This document shows positions 1 to 10,971 of a stretch of 64,000 bases of DNA, one piece after another; position 1 is the first letter of the stretch; every line of letters starts with the position of its first letter. This DNA is from Ptiloglossa arizonensis (Eukaryota > Arthropoda > Insecta > Hymenoptera > Colletidae): assembly GCF_051014685.1 (NCBI RefSeq), contig NC_135055.1, positions 20,233,501 to 20,297,500 of the forward strand, written 5' to 3'. The notes below the pieces were generated by a model. The model saw only the letters and a list, made by a program, of their open reading frames with translations, was not told where the DNA came from and did not search any database. Both the position numbers and the translations under genes were made by a program.

Positions 1-103
1 CCCGTAATTTTGAATTAATTCCTGGTGCGCGCGTTTCAGCCTTCGCGGAACCCACCCCGAAATTTCCATCCCGGTCCGAAAAATCTAATTACGCAAACAC
101 GCG

Positions 104-128
<25 letters not shown>
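104..128. repeat. (GA)n microsatellite
   Basis: An uninterrupted GA tract of 25 bases is followed by a purine-only G/A stretch to about 149. Confidence 0.95.
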
Positions 129-134
<6 letters not shown>

Positions 135-578
135 AAGGGAGGGGGAGGATGGTCGTTCCTCCGGTCCGAAATTCTCCGATACTTTGGAATCCTAGGCGAG
201 GCGGGGAGTGAAAGCGACACGCGACCTCGCGTGTATAATAAACTTTTTACGGGCGCGAAATCCAATATCGGACGCGTGCGAACCCTCCTCCCACGTGGAA
301 CCGTGAGAGCTTAAATCTCGGGAGGACGAAGCGGACGGTCGTTTCGTTCGTTCGTCTCGAACGCTTCCCGCGATGCCTATCTCGCAGATACGGAACCGAG
401 CGTAGGAAAGGGTCGCAGGATTCCGGAAGGTATGTGTCTCGAGGGTGACTGGGTGACATACTCCGCGGGGCAGCCCGGTAATCAGCGAAGGTAATGTGCC
501 GGAACCCCGTGCGCGATAGGGTACCGCGTTTAAAGGGGTGCGCGTCCAGAGGGACAGAGACGCGGCCCGAAAAACAGC

Positions 579-597
579 GAGAGAGAGAGAGAGAGAG
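579..597. repeat. (GA)n microsatellite
   Basis: Nineteen bases of uninterrupted GA repeat in purine-rich sequence. Confidence 0.9.
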
Positions 598-1232
598 GAG
601 AGGCGCGGAGGTGTGTAACGGCAGTACCGGTTCACTTTTGGCGGGTACGGGGGACGTTCCAGGGGCTCGGGCGCCCTAACTTCTCCAGCCCTCGGGCCTC
701 GTTAACCCACGCTCTGTGAAATTGGAAATACCAACGAGAGAGCGAGCCAGCCTCGTCTCTCGTCTCTCCCGAGAACCGAGCCCTCGTTTTGCGGGCCGCG
801 CGTGCAAGCATTCGCGACCGCCGTGTCGACCCCGTCATAAAAAATAGAAAGGGCCGTGGACCACGGGAGGGTGGCTCGGGGGAACCGGTTATCAACCGTT
901 CGCCGACTTCCGGCCAGGCATTACGTCCGAATAATCGCCGCCTCCATGGACCGAGGCTAATGGTACACGCGAGTGGACACCGCGTGCCAGCCGCGGAACG
1001 CGAACGTTGCTCTTTCAAACGGTAACAACGGAGCGACGACAAAATTTGTTACCAAGGCGAAACAGCCGATCGTGGTAAATTTCCAAGAGGATAGGTCATT
1101 CGTCGTGTAGTAACGTCAACCTGCGCCTCTGTGAAGCACAGACTCGAGTAATTATTGTCTCGGATAACGAATCACACGGATTCGGTACCGACGAGACGTT
1201 CTTTACCAAGATGCACAGTAGAAACGGCGAGC

Positions 1233-1352
1233 GATGGTCAGACGCAGTGGTATCGGACGCGTCGATGGTCAGACGCAGTGGTATCGGGCGCGTCAATGAT
1301 CAGACGCAGTAGTATCGGACGCGTCGGTGGTCAGACGAAGCGGTATCCGATC
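1233..1352. repeat. 31-bp minisatellite, four copies
   Basis: Units start at 1233, 1264, 1295 and 1326, with consensus GATGGTCAGACGCAGTGGTA plus TCGGACGCGTC. Copies 1 and 2 are almost identical; the third and fourth have drifted. The period is not a multiple of three, so it does not suggest a protein repeat. Confidence 0.9.
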
Positions 1353-2642
1353 TCGACGGTGATTTCGCTTATGGAAAAATTGTGTCCTACTCGACAAAAT
1401 TGACGAAACGTTCGCCCAACGATTACCTCGATCGAAAGGGACGAAGTGTCTCTATCGTTCGATCGAAAGGGCGACGATTTAGCACGGGGCGTACGGATCG
1501 TGAAATATCGCGAAACGCGACAAGTACGAGCGATCGTCGCGCTGCTCCTCGTGGTCCATTCGGTTCCATTTACACTTTTACGATCGTTTTAATTATTTCC
1601 ACGGCCCGTTTCGACTTCCAGCCGCGGACCGGAACTTCGATGACGAGCGATCGCTCGGATTCGCGTGCCCGCTGTTTTTTTACCAGGCACCCTGTGGTTT
1701 TTATCGACGCGCCGCGCGGAACTGCCACCCCGTCGTTCGACGAAATCGCGAGCGGACGATCGAAACTCGTTTCCCACGGTGAAAACGGGCCGCGATTTTC
1801 CCGGTATAATTGGCAACGGTTCTTGGATGACCGATCGATCGGTCCCTGTGCGCGAAGGGGCGGCAGCTCGAATGCGAGAAACTTATTTCACTCGGTCAAA
1901 TATTTAAACGGGGAAAGTAACTCGCCTGCGGAGAGAGAGAGGGGGGAGAGAGAAGTTCGGATACTTTCGCGACAGCCAGACGCCAGAGTCAACACCGGGA
2001 TCCGGAAAATTGTAGCCGGAAGAAAGTATTCCCGGACTCTGTGCGTCACTTTTCTTCTCCGGTTCGAAAGTCTACTTAATTAAATCTCTTAATATTTATC
2101 CCCTCGGAGGGGTGGACGTCTTTCGAGGCGTAGAAACGCGCGCGCTCGTTTATACGCGCTGGTTCGCCTCCAAGGACGACGTACCAACGTTTGAAAAAGT
2201 ATCGAGATAAAAAGAGATTGCCTCTCCGTAGCGGTGTCCCTACACGGGATAAATGCTCGTCGCGAATACACTTGTTGCGACTACCGGAAGAGTACTTGTT
2301 ATTCTTGAGGGAAGGAGAGCTCCGAAGAGTATTGTTGACTCGTAGAACACCGGGGAACACTTGTAGCAATCTCGTGGAACGCTCGCGCTCGTGAATTGTA
2401 ACGCGAACAGTCTGTCGTCGCGGTACTCGGAACACGGAGGCCCGTTTCCGTGTCTCGCGACACCCCGAAACTTCGATACCGGCGAATAGTTCGGAATTCT
2501 CTGCTCGATCGCCGGGATTTAATTAACGTTCCCACGTGAGCCCTCGGGGAAATTTTCGAACGAGGAGCGGAATTTTTTCAACCCCTTCCGAATCGAAAAC
2601 TTGTAACCGTTTCGGCGCGCGTTGAAGATCGTACCGAGCGCG

Positions 2643-3077
2643 TTGCAAGTTCGTCGCGGAGCTCGAAGGAACGTTCTTCCTTTCGATAGTTTGCGTCGCG
2701 TTTCGAATTTTTGAAAATAGTACGGTAAAGATTGCGTTGAAAACATTGCACGATTGTCCGCTATACTTTACCATAGAAACCAATTGTACAGTTTGCAGTT
2801 ACCCGTGGATCAGCGTAACCAGAAGATCGAGAAGGTCTCGAATTTGAACCATGGAACGTGTTGTAGGTTCGTCGCGGAGCTCGAAGGAACGTTCTTCCGT
2901 TCAATAGTTTGCGTCGCGTTTCGAATTTTTGAAAATAGTACGGAAAAGATTGCGTTGAAAACGCTGCACGATTGTCCGCTATACTTTACCATAGAAACCA
3001 ATTGTACAGTAACAGTTACCCGTGGATCGACGTAACGAGAAGATCGAGAAGGTCTCAAATTTGACACGTGGTACCGT
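2643..3077. repeat. 218-bp tandem duplication
   Basis: Copies at 2643-2860 and 2861-3077 are highly similar, sharing for example GTTCGTCGCGGAGCTCGAAG and CAATTGTACAGT at a fixed 218-base offset. A single-base indel falls in the second half. Both copies are open on the - strand, which is only a by-product of the duplication. Confidence 0.9.
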
Positions 3078-3475
3078 GAACGTTAATTTGCGAACTTATG
3101 CCACTTGAAACGTTCGCGCACATTCGACGCGGTTTTTCGTAAATCCATGCGTTACAGGAGCGGACGGAACGTTGCAACAGAGAACCAATATTCCATCGGG
3201 AAGGCAAATAAGAACGCGACACGGTTCAACGAAACACGAGCCTCTCCCCGGCGCCAGTGTGAGAAAAGAACTCGCTTCTTTCGTTCGGAGAGGCGCGGCC
3301 TCGGGTATCCGAAAACGAAGCGGAGGATCCGGAGACGCAGGTGCGCGTCGCGCGAACGCAATCTACGCATCAATCACCGGGAACAGATGCGTACCGGATC
3401 TCGCGCGTTCTCAATCTTCGACGAAAGGTCGTTTTCCAGCGTGCCTATAATCGGCGATCACCGGCGTTGTACGCG

Positions 3476-3638
3476 CGTGCGCGATCACGACGACGACAAC
3501 GATGACGATGACGACGATATTGTTTCGTTTCGCGCCGAAAATGGTTTCCTTTCTTAGGCGAACGAAACGATTCCTGCGTGCGCGACCACGACGACTATGA
3601 CGATATTGTTTCCTTTCTTACGCGAACGAAACGATTCC
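3476..3638. repeat. Tandem duplication with internal deletion (100 bp and 63 bp)
   Basis: GCGTGCGCGA(T/C)CACGACGAC ... GACGATATTGTTTC ... TTTCTTA(G/C)GCGAACGAAACGATTCCT occurs twice. The second copy (3576-3638) lacks part of the imperfect (GAC/GAT)n tract and about 18 further bases. Confidence 0.8.
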
Positions 3639-3639
3639 T

Positions 3640-5779
3640 ACCCCGTCGTGTCCGCTGCCGCTCGCTACGTATCATCCATCGGCTGACAAAGCGAATGAGT
3701 TACAAGGCGTTAAAACGACGAACGCCATAAAAATGTTGTCGCGTAATCGGATTTGCGCGCGGCATCGATCACGCGTCGCTGACCGTATCCGACGTTGACG
3801 GACTCCGTCAGGTACGCGTCGTCGCGCCGCGATCATAAATTTTCCATCGTCGACCCTCTTTTTTCCCCCCGTTTTTTTCTTTTTTTTCTTTTTTTTTACA
3901 CCCTTTTTTCCCAACAACGAAAGTATCGAGCACGAGAGACCCGCCGGAGTTCCCGCGCGCTCGTAATTCGCACGGAAATTACACGCTTAATTCGCGATGT
4001 TATTTACGAGCGAGCGGACACTCGCGCCCTCGCCCTCGACCTCCGCTTTCCCTTCTCCTCCTCTCTCGCTCACTCTCTCTCTCTCTCCTACCCTTGCTTG
4101 GCAACTCGCCACGTATCTCGGCTTAATCAAGAAAATTACGGCGCGAAGCGCTTTAAACGTCGGGGGCCGTTAGTAAGGTCGCATATTTCCTGCTCCGACG
4201 CGTCCGATACGCGACCGCTGGGAATTAAAAACTTCCGAAAAGACGCGAGAGAGCGTGCCAAAGAAAGGGAGATTCGAACGGTCCCGGCCAGCCGCACGCG
4301 CGAAACCAGAATACACGCGCGGATGACTCTCTTCGCGCTTTGCGTCGGGACTCGCTCTTGAAACGGAGCGCGTCGTGGATCGATTAAAATGATCGAGGGC
4401 CACCGTGATTGGAGGAAATAAAGGGGGAGGGCCCCGCCGTGGGTCGTCTTCGCGGGCTCTTTTGTCTTCGTCGCGGGTTTTTAATATAGAATTCGTGGAA
4501 TACCGCTTCGCGAACTCGTTCGCGGAAGATGGGGGAGATACCGAGGATCCAGCGTCGACGATTAAATTTTCCGGTATTTCCGGACGCAGTACGTTGCCGA
4601 TGAACGCGTAGAAAATAGTCCCCACGATGCAATTTTCTTCTTTTTCCGTGCGCCTCGGCTGCGACGACGCTCCCCGCCGTTCGAGACTTCCGAATCGTTC
4701 GATTCTTCGTCGTCTATCGACTCTACCGGCGTCGTATAACTCGCGCCTCTTTCCTTCTCGTTTCGAATATCAGCTCCGCTTATTACCGAGACGACTCGTG
4801 TTTATTCGTTCGTCAATCGACAATATTAGTTTGTGCACAGCAGCGCGGTCTAATCTACTTATTTTGCTCCTTCCTCTTGGTTCGACGCATGTAAATTTCT
4901 CGTAGACGGGTTTTCGGTCGCTTTAATCTCCGAACTCGCGCGAATCGCCTCGACCGACTTGCGCGCCCGTTTGCGAGCTTCTCTCCTCCCTCTCTTTTCG
5001 CTCGTGGTTCCTCTCTTTTTCTTTTTTTTTTTCTTCCCCCGCGAGAATCTCTTTCACGCTCCCCGTCGCTATCCAGTTTCCCGGAAACGGAAAGAAAACA
5101 CCCAGGATTCCGACGGGACGGATGGAGAACATCCGAGAGGACGCGGATGGAGGTCCGGATAAACCGCATCCCCGACGTCGCGTCGAAACGACAAATCCTC
5201 CGACGTCCCCTTCCCCCCTCTCGCTCCGACGTTCCCGATTGAATTGCCATAATCGATTCGCGAAAAATCCCGACCACGTATTCACCGGCCTCTCGCATTA
5301 AACTCCGGGGAGTTCCCGTGTTTTTTTCTCAGCCCCCCGCCCCCACCCCCTCGTCGCCTCCCCGTCGTATCCATCGTCGCGTCTGCCACTTCCAACGTCC
5401 AAGATAATCAAGAGCAGCAGCACCCCCTTTTTTTCTCTAATCCCGGCTCGTTCGTCGTCCATCTGCCTACTTCGTTCGACCAATTTTTCCACCGAGGTCT
5501 TCTTCGGTAATCGAGTGCGTTTCTCGGGTCCTTTTCGACCCTTCGCGTCCTATATTATTTTTACTCATGGGTAGTTCTCGTCGTGTTTTAAAATTCAGAA
5601 ATCCGAGTTCTACACACACGATGCGTTCAAAGCTTTGAGCCGAAGAACACGTCGTTTTAAAAGAGTTTACTATTTATCACGTATATATACCTGTGGCGCC
5701 TTCTAGCGAGTATCGGACGAACAATGAGCGAGTTGAAATAGGAAAAGGAGGGAAGTTTCGTCCCGTCCTTGTTCGTCGG
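3640..5779. other. Non-coding stretch
   Basis: A T-rich tract (3860-3911), a short CT tract (4073-4087) and a C/T-rich stretch near 4980-5045 are visible. A - strand frame at 4170-4625 includes a passable peptide (FIGNVLRPEIPENLIVDAGS) but has no splice context or initiation evidence. I see no gene here. Confidence 0.6.
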
Positions 5780-5888
5780 TCTCATACTCCGGGATATTGA
5801 GAGATCGGGAGCGATCGTATATATACCGATCGGAGCCGATACGAGGACTTGCGAGAAACGGTCAGCGAGTTTCCCTCTAGTGGCGAAT
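5780..5888. repeat. Diverged, inverted copy of the 17.2 kb repeat unit
   Basis: About 100 bases align with the reverse complement of the 164-bp unit, including TATATACCGATCGGAGC, GAAACGGTC and GTTTCCCTCTAGTGG (5869-5883). By eye roughly four bases in five match. It shows that the unit is dispersed and not just a local duplication. Confidence 0.7.
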
Positions 5889-8800
5889 ATTAAAAGTGTC
5901 GATACATTCTTGGCGATGTCGCGCGAGTCTTCGAACATTTTCCATATACGAAAGAGAGCATAGAAACTTATACTTGCAATAGATCCAAAATTCACGCAAT
6001 CGCTGACGACGCAAACTTTCCATTTTCGTATGTAATTTATACCCACACGAGAACCAATCGGAATAGAATAATTTCTCTACGCTGGTGTACCCGTGGAATC
6101 TCAGTTCTTTTTCTTTAATTTCGCCAACAAAGAACGCGCAAAAATGTTAAGAACCGGTCGTATTGAATCTCGTCGTTACGTTCCAGCGAAACGAAACTCG
6201 CCTCGAGTTTCCACGTGTAAGAAACGCTCGTTGGTAGTCCAGATGCAGTTTTTTCGAGGTGCGCGCAAACGTACACGCCACGCGGTAAATCCGCGACGGT
6301 CGAGGAAGCGGCGTGCGTGAGAGGACCGTTTAACTTACATCGTCGTACGTGCGCGAGTCCCCGCGTCGTAAATCATACGGGTCGCACGAGAAACGGGCGA
6401 AACGATGGCGGAACGAGCTCGTCGCGGGGTACGGTGGAGAGGGACGAAAGGAGCCCGAGTGCCTCAGCTGTTCGCCGCAACCAGCTCCGATTGAATTGCT
6501 TCCGCCGTTTTCGCGCGTATAACACACCGACGACGAGCCCGTACGCGGCGCCCGACCCCTCGTAAACTCTCGAACACGCTCCGAAGAAATCGAGCGGACA
6601 GCGCGTCGAGCGCCGACCGATGATTCCGAAGAAACGCCTCCGCGTACCGTGACTCGAAAAATGTTTCAAAGGGTCCACGATTTCGCGATTCTCCGCGAAG
6701 CATCGAGCGTACCTCCATCGACACTTTTGTTGCGCGAATGGTGTATTTCGTTCGTCGAAACGGAGATAAATTACACCGCGATGATCGGAGAATCGTTTGG
6801 ATTCACTTTGAGAGTCGTCGAAAACGAGACTTTCAACTCGCGTAATCCTATTACCTTCACGGTTGCTCGAAATGACCGACTCGCATTTCCAGGCAACCCC
6901 GTACACCTCTCGTCGTCGATCTTCGTTGTCACGGACGTACAATCCACCCTCGAAGTGTCTTCCACGAGTAACGGAACGCTACGCGAATAAATTGAACCAT
7001 AAACGGCTATTCGATATCCTAAAAAGACACTAATTTATCCACGGCCGGCTGCGTATAATTTTAACGAAATTTACCGGCTAAAAGCTTCCGTGTCCCAATG
7101 CCAGAAGCAACCCCTACGGTGGTAGTCTCTGCTCGCGTAACCAGATATAGCCGCGACAAGCCGAGATTTTCCTCGCGGGGGATTCTAAAACGTTCGTGGC
7201 AAAACGTCGACGCCGATGATTGTTAGCAACACCCCCAGACGACAATCCTGTTACCATCCAGAGGTAGGAGGGAGAGGAGCGGTGAAAATCGTCTTCTATC
7301 AGGGGTCGCGTCGCTCGTCGTTTCGGCCGGGGGACCGTGTCGATAAATTCGACGACGTTGTCGCGAGACGCCTCGAAGAAAAAGCGAGACGCGACCGAGC
7401 GGATCGCGAGCGGACCTCTGCGGCAGCCAAAGGCGGAAATTGCTGGCTACAGATGGACCGAGCCCTCGACGGTCCTTCACCGAACCGACTCTTTGTGATC
7501 CTGCGCGATGCGTTTCATCCTGCAGACGCATTACGCTTGAATTGATAAGAACGAAACAGAAAGGAGCGCCGAGGGAAAACACGCGGCGAAACACGGGGGT
7601 GTGGAGAGAGGTGAGGGGGGGTGATAGGGAGAAAGAACGGGAGAGGGAGGAGAGTATCGCCCCGCGTTCCCTTCGATACGCGTGTGCATACAGACGCGAA
7701 CTCGCCAAATTGATGCACGGAAAGGGGACGAACGTGGCGGTGGCGGAGGAGGCAGCGGCGGCGGAGGCTCCTCGTCCATCAACGGCAGGATGCGAAACAC
7801 GGGGGTGGTTGGTTGCAACGCGCGCGCAGGGTGGCTGCCCAGAGACGCCGCGATTCGCGGCAAGTGCAACGAAAACATCCGCGCGTATTTATCGGCCATG
7901 GTGAACCAACCAAAAAAAAAACCTAGACGCGAAATGAAACGAGACGGGACGCCTCGAGAAGGTACCAAGTGGAAACCCTTCGAGGGAGGAGATCAATGCT
8001 ACGAACAGAGATGGTTGGTTGTTCCCTTTCTGGTGTAATTATATATTTTCTTTTTTTTCTAGAGTCGTGAACGTGATTTGGAAATCTTTATCTTCTCGTG
8101 GAAGTTGAAGAGAATATAGGATACCGCGGTTAAGGTTTGTTCATTCCTTGCAAACGTGAGAAATTCACGCGTTGGAAGTTCAGGAAAGTCCCTCCAAGAA
8201 TAATTTTAAACGCGCATAGTGCCTCGTTATCGTCTCGAGGATTGCGCGTTCCGTTATTGTAAAATATAGAAAGTGACCAACTCTAAACGCAGAGAGTCCC
8301 GTTTCCACGTTGTCGAGGGCGTAGCTGGGGTAGATCGCGGGAAAAAGTAATCCCGAATCAGGGGCGGTGAAATATAGTCGGCCGTGTATATTTCTACGCG
8401 GAGAGGAGTCGCGTGACGGGCGATCGGTTCGTTTCACGGCGCGTTACGCGCGTAATTTTCGAATATTGTCCTGATTTATTCGTCGCGTTAACCGGCCGGC
8501 CCCGAGGAGTGCCTCGATCTCTCCCCGCGGACGAATCGGCTATAAATATTCCAAGGAGGCGGCGACACGGGACCAACGATCCTGGAAAAAGAAAATTCGA
8601 GGCGGGAGTAGCCGAGCAGAGCAGAGCCGAGCCGAGCGGCGATGATCCCCGTTGCGCGGGCGCGAGGAGCGCGTCCAACCGTGGAAATCTGATTTGCGTT
8701 ACGGAAAACTTTGATTGCCGGTGGCAGCGTGGAGGGTGTCTTTTCAACGAGGATCGCGACGATCGAGAACCGAGCCGCGTCGAAACCGAGGTGATATTCG

Positions 8801-10927
8801 ACGCTCGCCGCGGAAACGTTATCGCGTCGTTCGTGCGTTCGAAGTCCTCGCCTCGACTTCTGACGCCGCACCCGAATCTAATTTTCAGCCTCGCAAAACC
8901 ACCCATTGGGATTCAAGGGACGATCCACTGTCCGAAGTATCCCTGCCCGGGAAACTTCTTCCTGGCTGCTTGGAAATCTACGAAACGAAGATCCTCCAAG
9001 ATACCAAAATTTCGATTCGAGTGCACCGAACTCGTTCAGCGTCGGCGATACGCACGATCGAAAGTCTCTCGTTTACCAACCTGTCGCGAAAAAATTAAAC
9101 GAGTACGGTGGTGATGGAAATACTTCTGCTTCTTCGATTTCGCTCGTTTTCCAGAGAGTTAAACGCGTCGGCTTGCAATCGGATAAGTTCGCAGTGGGAA
9201 AATTCGCGCGTGGAAATTTCCCAAGACGATGTCACTCGAATCGAACGTTCACGGGCTACGAGAACGGAGGTTTTCCAGAATCGACGACACCTCGTCTTTA
9301 TCTCAACTCGTAAAGAAAGATCCGCGTTAAATTTAACGAACGTCGCGATATTCCCATCGATTCCCACGGTCCGTTGGACGCATCTGTTTCCATAATTCGA
9401 TGTTTGTCTAGCCCGTGGAACGCGTCAACGGTCCCCGAAGATCGTCGCTTCGACGGAATCGTCGCCCGGAAAGCGCAGACGGTTAGGTAAATACTCGCGG
9501 CGCTCTCGAAGCGGCGAACAAGCGGCCGCAAGTTCGCGTAAAGTTGCGGAAGAGTTATTTGCGCGCGCAGGCGGAGAAATATGAACGCAAAGGGGTGAGA
9601 GACCGCGACGCGCCTTTGCCGCGGAAAAGCTTTCGGAGCTGAGAAGAACGAAGGTTCGCGAGCTCGTTTAACCAAACTTTTCCCTGTCTTCGGGACGAAC
9701 GAGTCCGCGAACGAATTTCTGGTCGACCAGAAATCTCCGCGAAATGCTTTCGCGAGTTAATTGCTTGGAATCGAGCTCGACTAGAAACGCGGGAGTCGCG
9801 TTTCGCGCCAGATCGATCGCTTCGGGTAAATAAAAATTGAAATTAAAGAACGGGTGGTCCAAGAATTTAGGAGGATTCGTCCAATCGCTAATTAAATTCC
9901 GTGCAATTGTCGTCAAATTGATTTTTAGTCCACGAGAATGGAAATGAAAAATACGCGGTCCTAAAATGTAGGTTCTCCTTGGCAATCGATAATAAAGAAA
10001 AAGTATCCCGCGCACGGGCTTGAAATTATTCCCACTCGTACTCGTATATACATTGTCGAGCATCGATATCGCGATTCGATGGTAATTCCATCGCGTCGAC
10101 CGCCTCGCTCCGAGTACGCTCGACGAGTGTACGAATACCAACGAACGCGATCCACGGTGGGGGTGAAAAAAATGAAAGATTTCTTGGAGAGGGGGGCACG
10201 AGGGGCACGTGGGCATTTATCGCGCGAATTGGATTTTATTGGCGCAATATCGAGTAACTTTCGTTGGTAGGGAGCCGACGACGATGCTCGTTGGCTGTCG
10301 GTTCCCTTCAAAGCGAGCCAGTCGCATGTCGGCGGGACGAATAAATTTTCGATAAACCGACGTCGACGGTCGACGATCGCTCCCGATCTCGCTGTCCCGA
10401 CGACGCGACGGCGCGTATCGAATTTCCGTCGCCGAAATAACGCTGAAATATGCCAGCCGCGTGACAGAAACACGTCTGAGCACAGAACGCTTCGAAATAA
10501 ATCACATCCGTGCCGGAAGTTTCGCTCGATATCAAGATGTTACCCGAACGATTATCGTTCCTGTGACCCGAAAGCGAAACGGTGCATCGGGCCAAGCACC
10601 GTTCGGATCGTTGCGAGACGAACAACGATACAAAATTCACCGAGCGACCGAAACGTTGCGGAATCGCTTGGAAATCGTCCCTCTCGTTCGCCGAAGGAAA
10701 CGAATTCTCGAGGAAAAAGATCGAATCGAAAACAACGAATCGAAATCGAACGCGACGCTGAAACTCGATTCCTCCCGCGTACACGTGGGGGGAGGATAGT
10801 TTTTTCGCGCTATCGGGGAACGCGTTAACGAGCGAACACGCGCGAGGGAGCGGAACGTTCTCCCGGTGGTACGCAGAAAAGCGTCGGAGGCTTCGAAATA
10901 TCGAGGGTCGCGAGTCTGGTTAGCATA
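5889..10927. other. Non-coding stretch with isolated splice-like signals
   Basis: Open frames overlap on both strands throughout. Two acceptor-like sequences stand out: TTTTCTTTTTTTTCTAG ending at 8062, followed by 18 open codons, and CTAATTTTCAG ending at 8890. Neither pairs with a donor in a coherent exon. No repeats were noticed. Confidence 0.55.
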
Positions 10928-10971
10928 ATGTCAGCCGGGAGCGACAGCGAGAAAACGTCGGTTGGGGTCAG
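10928..10971 (+). other. Candidate first coding exon, 14 codons, ending in a strong donor
   Basis: An ATG opens a frame starting MSAGSDSEKTSVGV and ends at CAG|GTAAGA (donor at 10972), close to the ideal insect 5' splice site. The peptide is hydrophilic and Ser-rich, as many real N-termini are. No acceptor or downstream exon was found to pair with it. The opposite strand is also open here, so chance is a serious alternative. Confidence 0.2.

Noticed and set aside
1382..2083. 233-codon + strand frame
   Set aside because: It starts just after the minisatellite, has Arg/Ser-rich composition, includes a G/A tract and has no recognisable domain.
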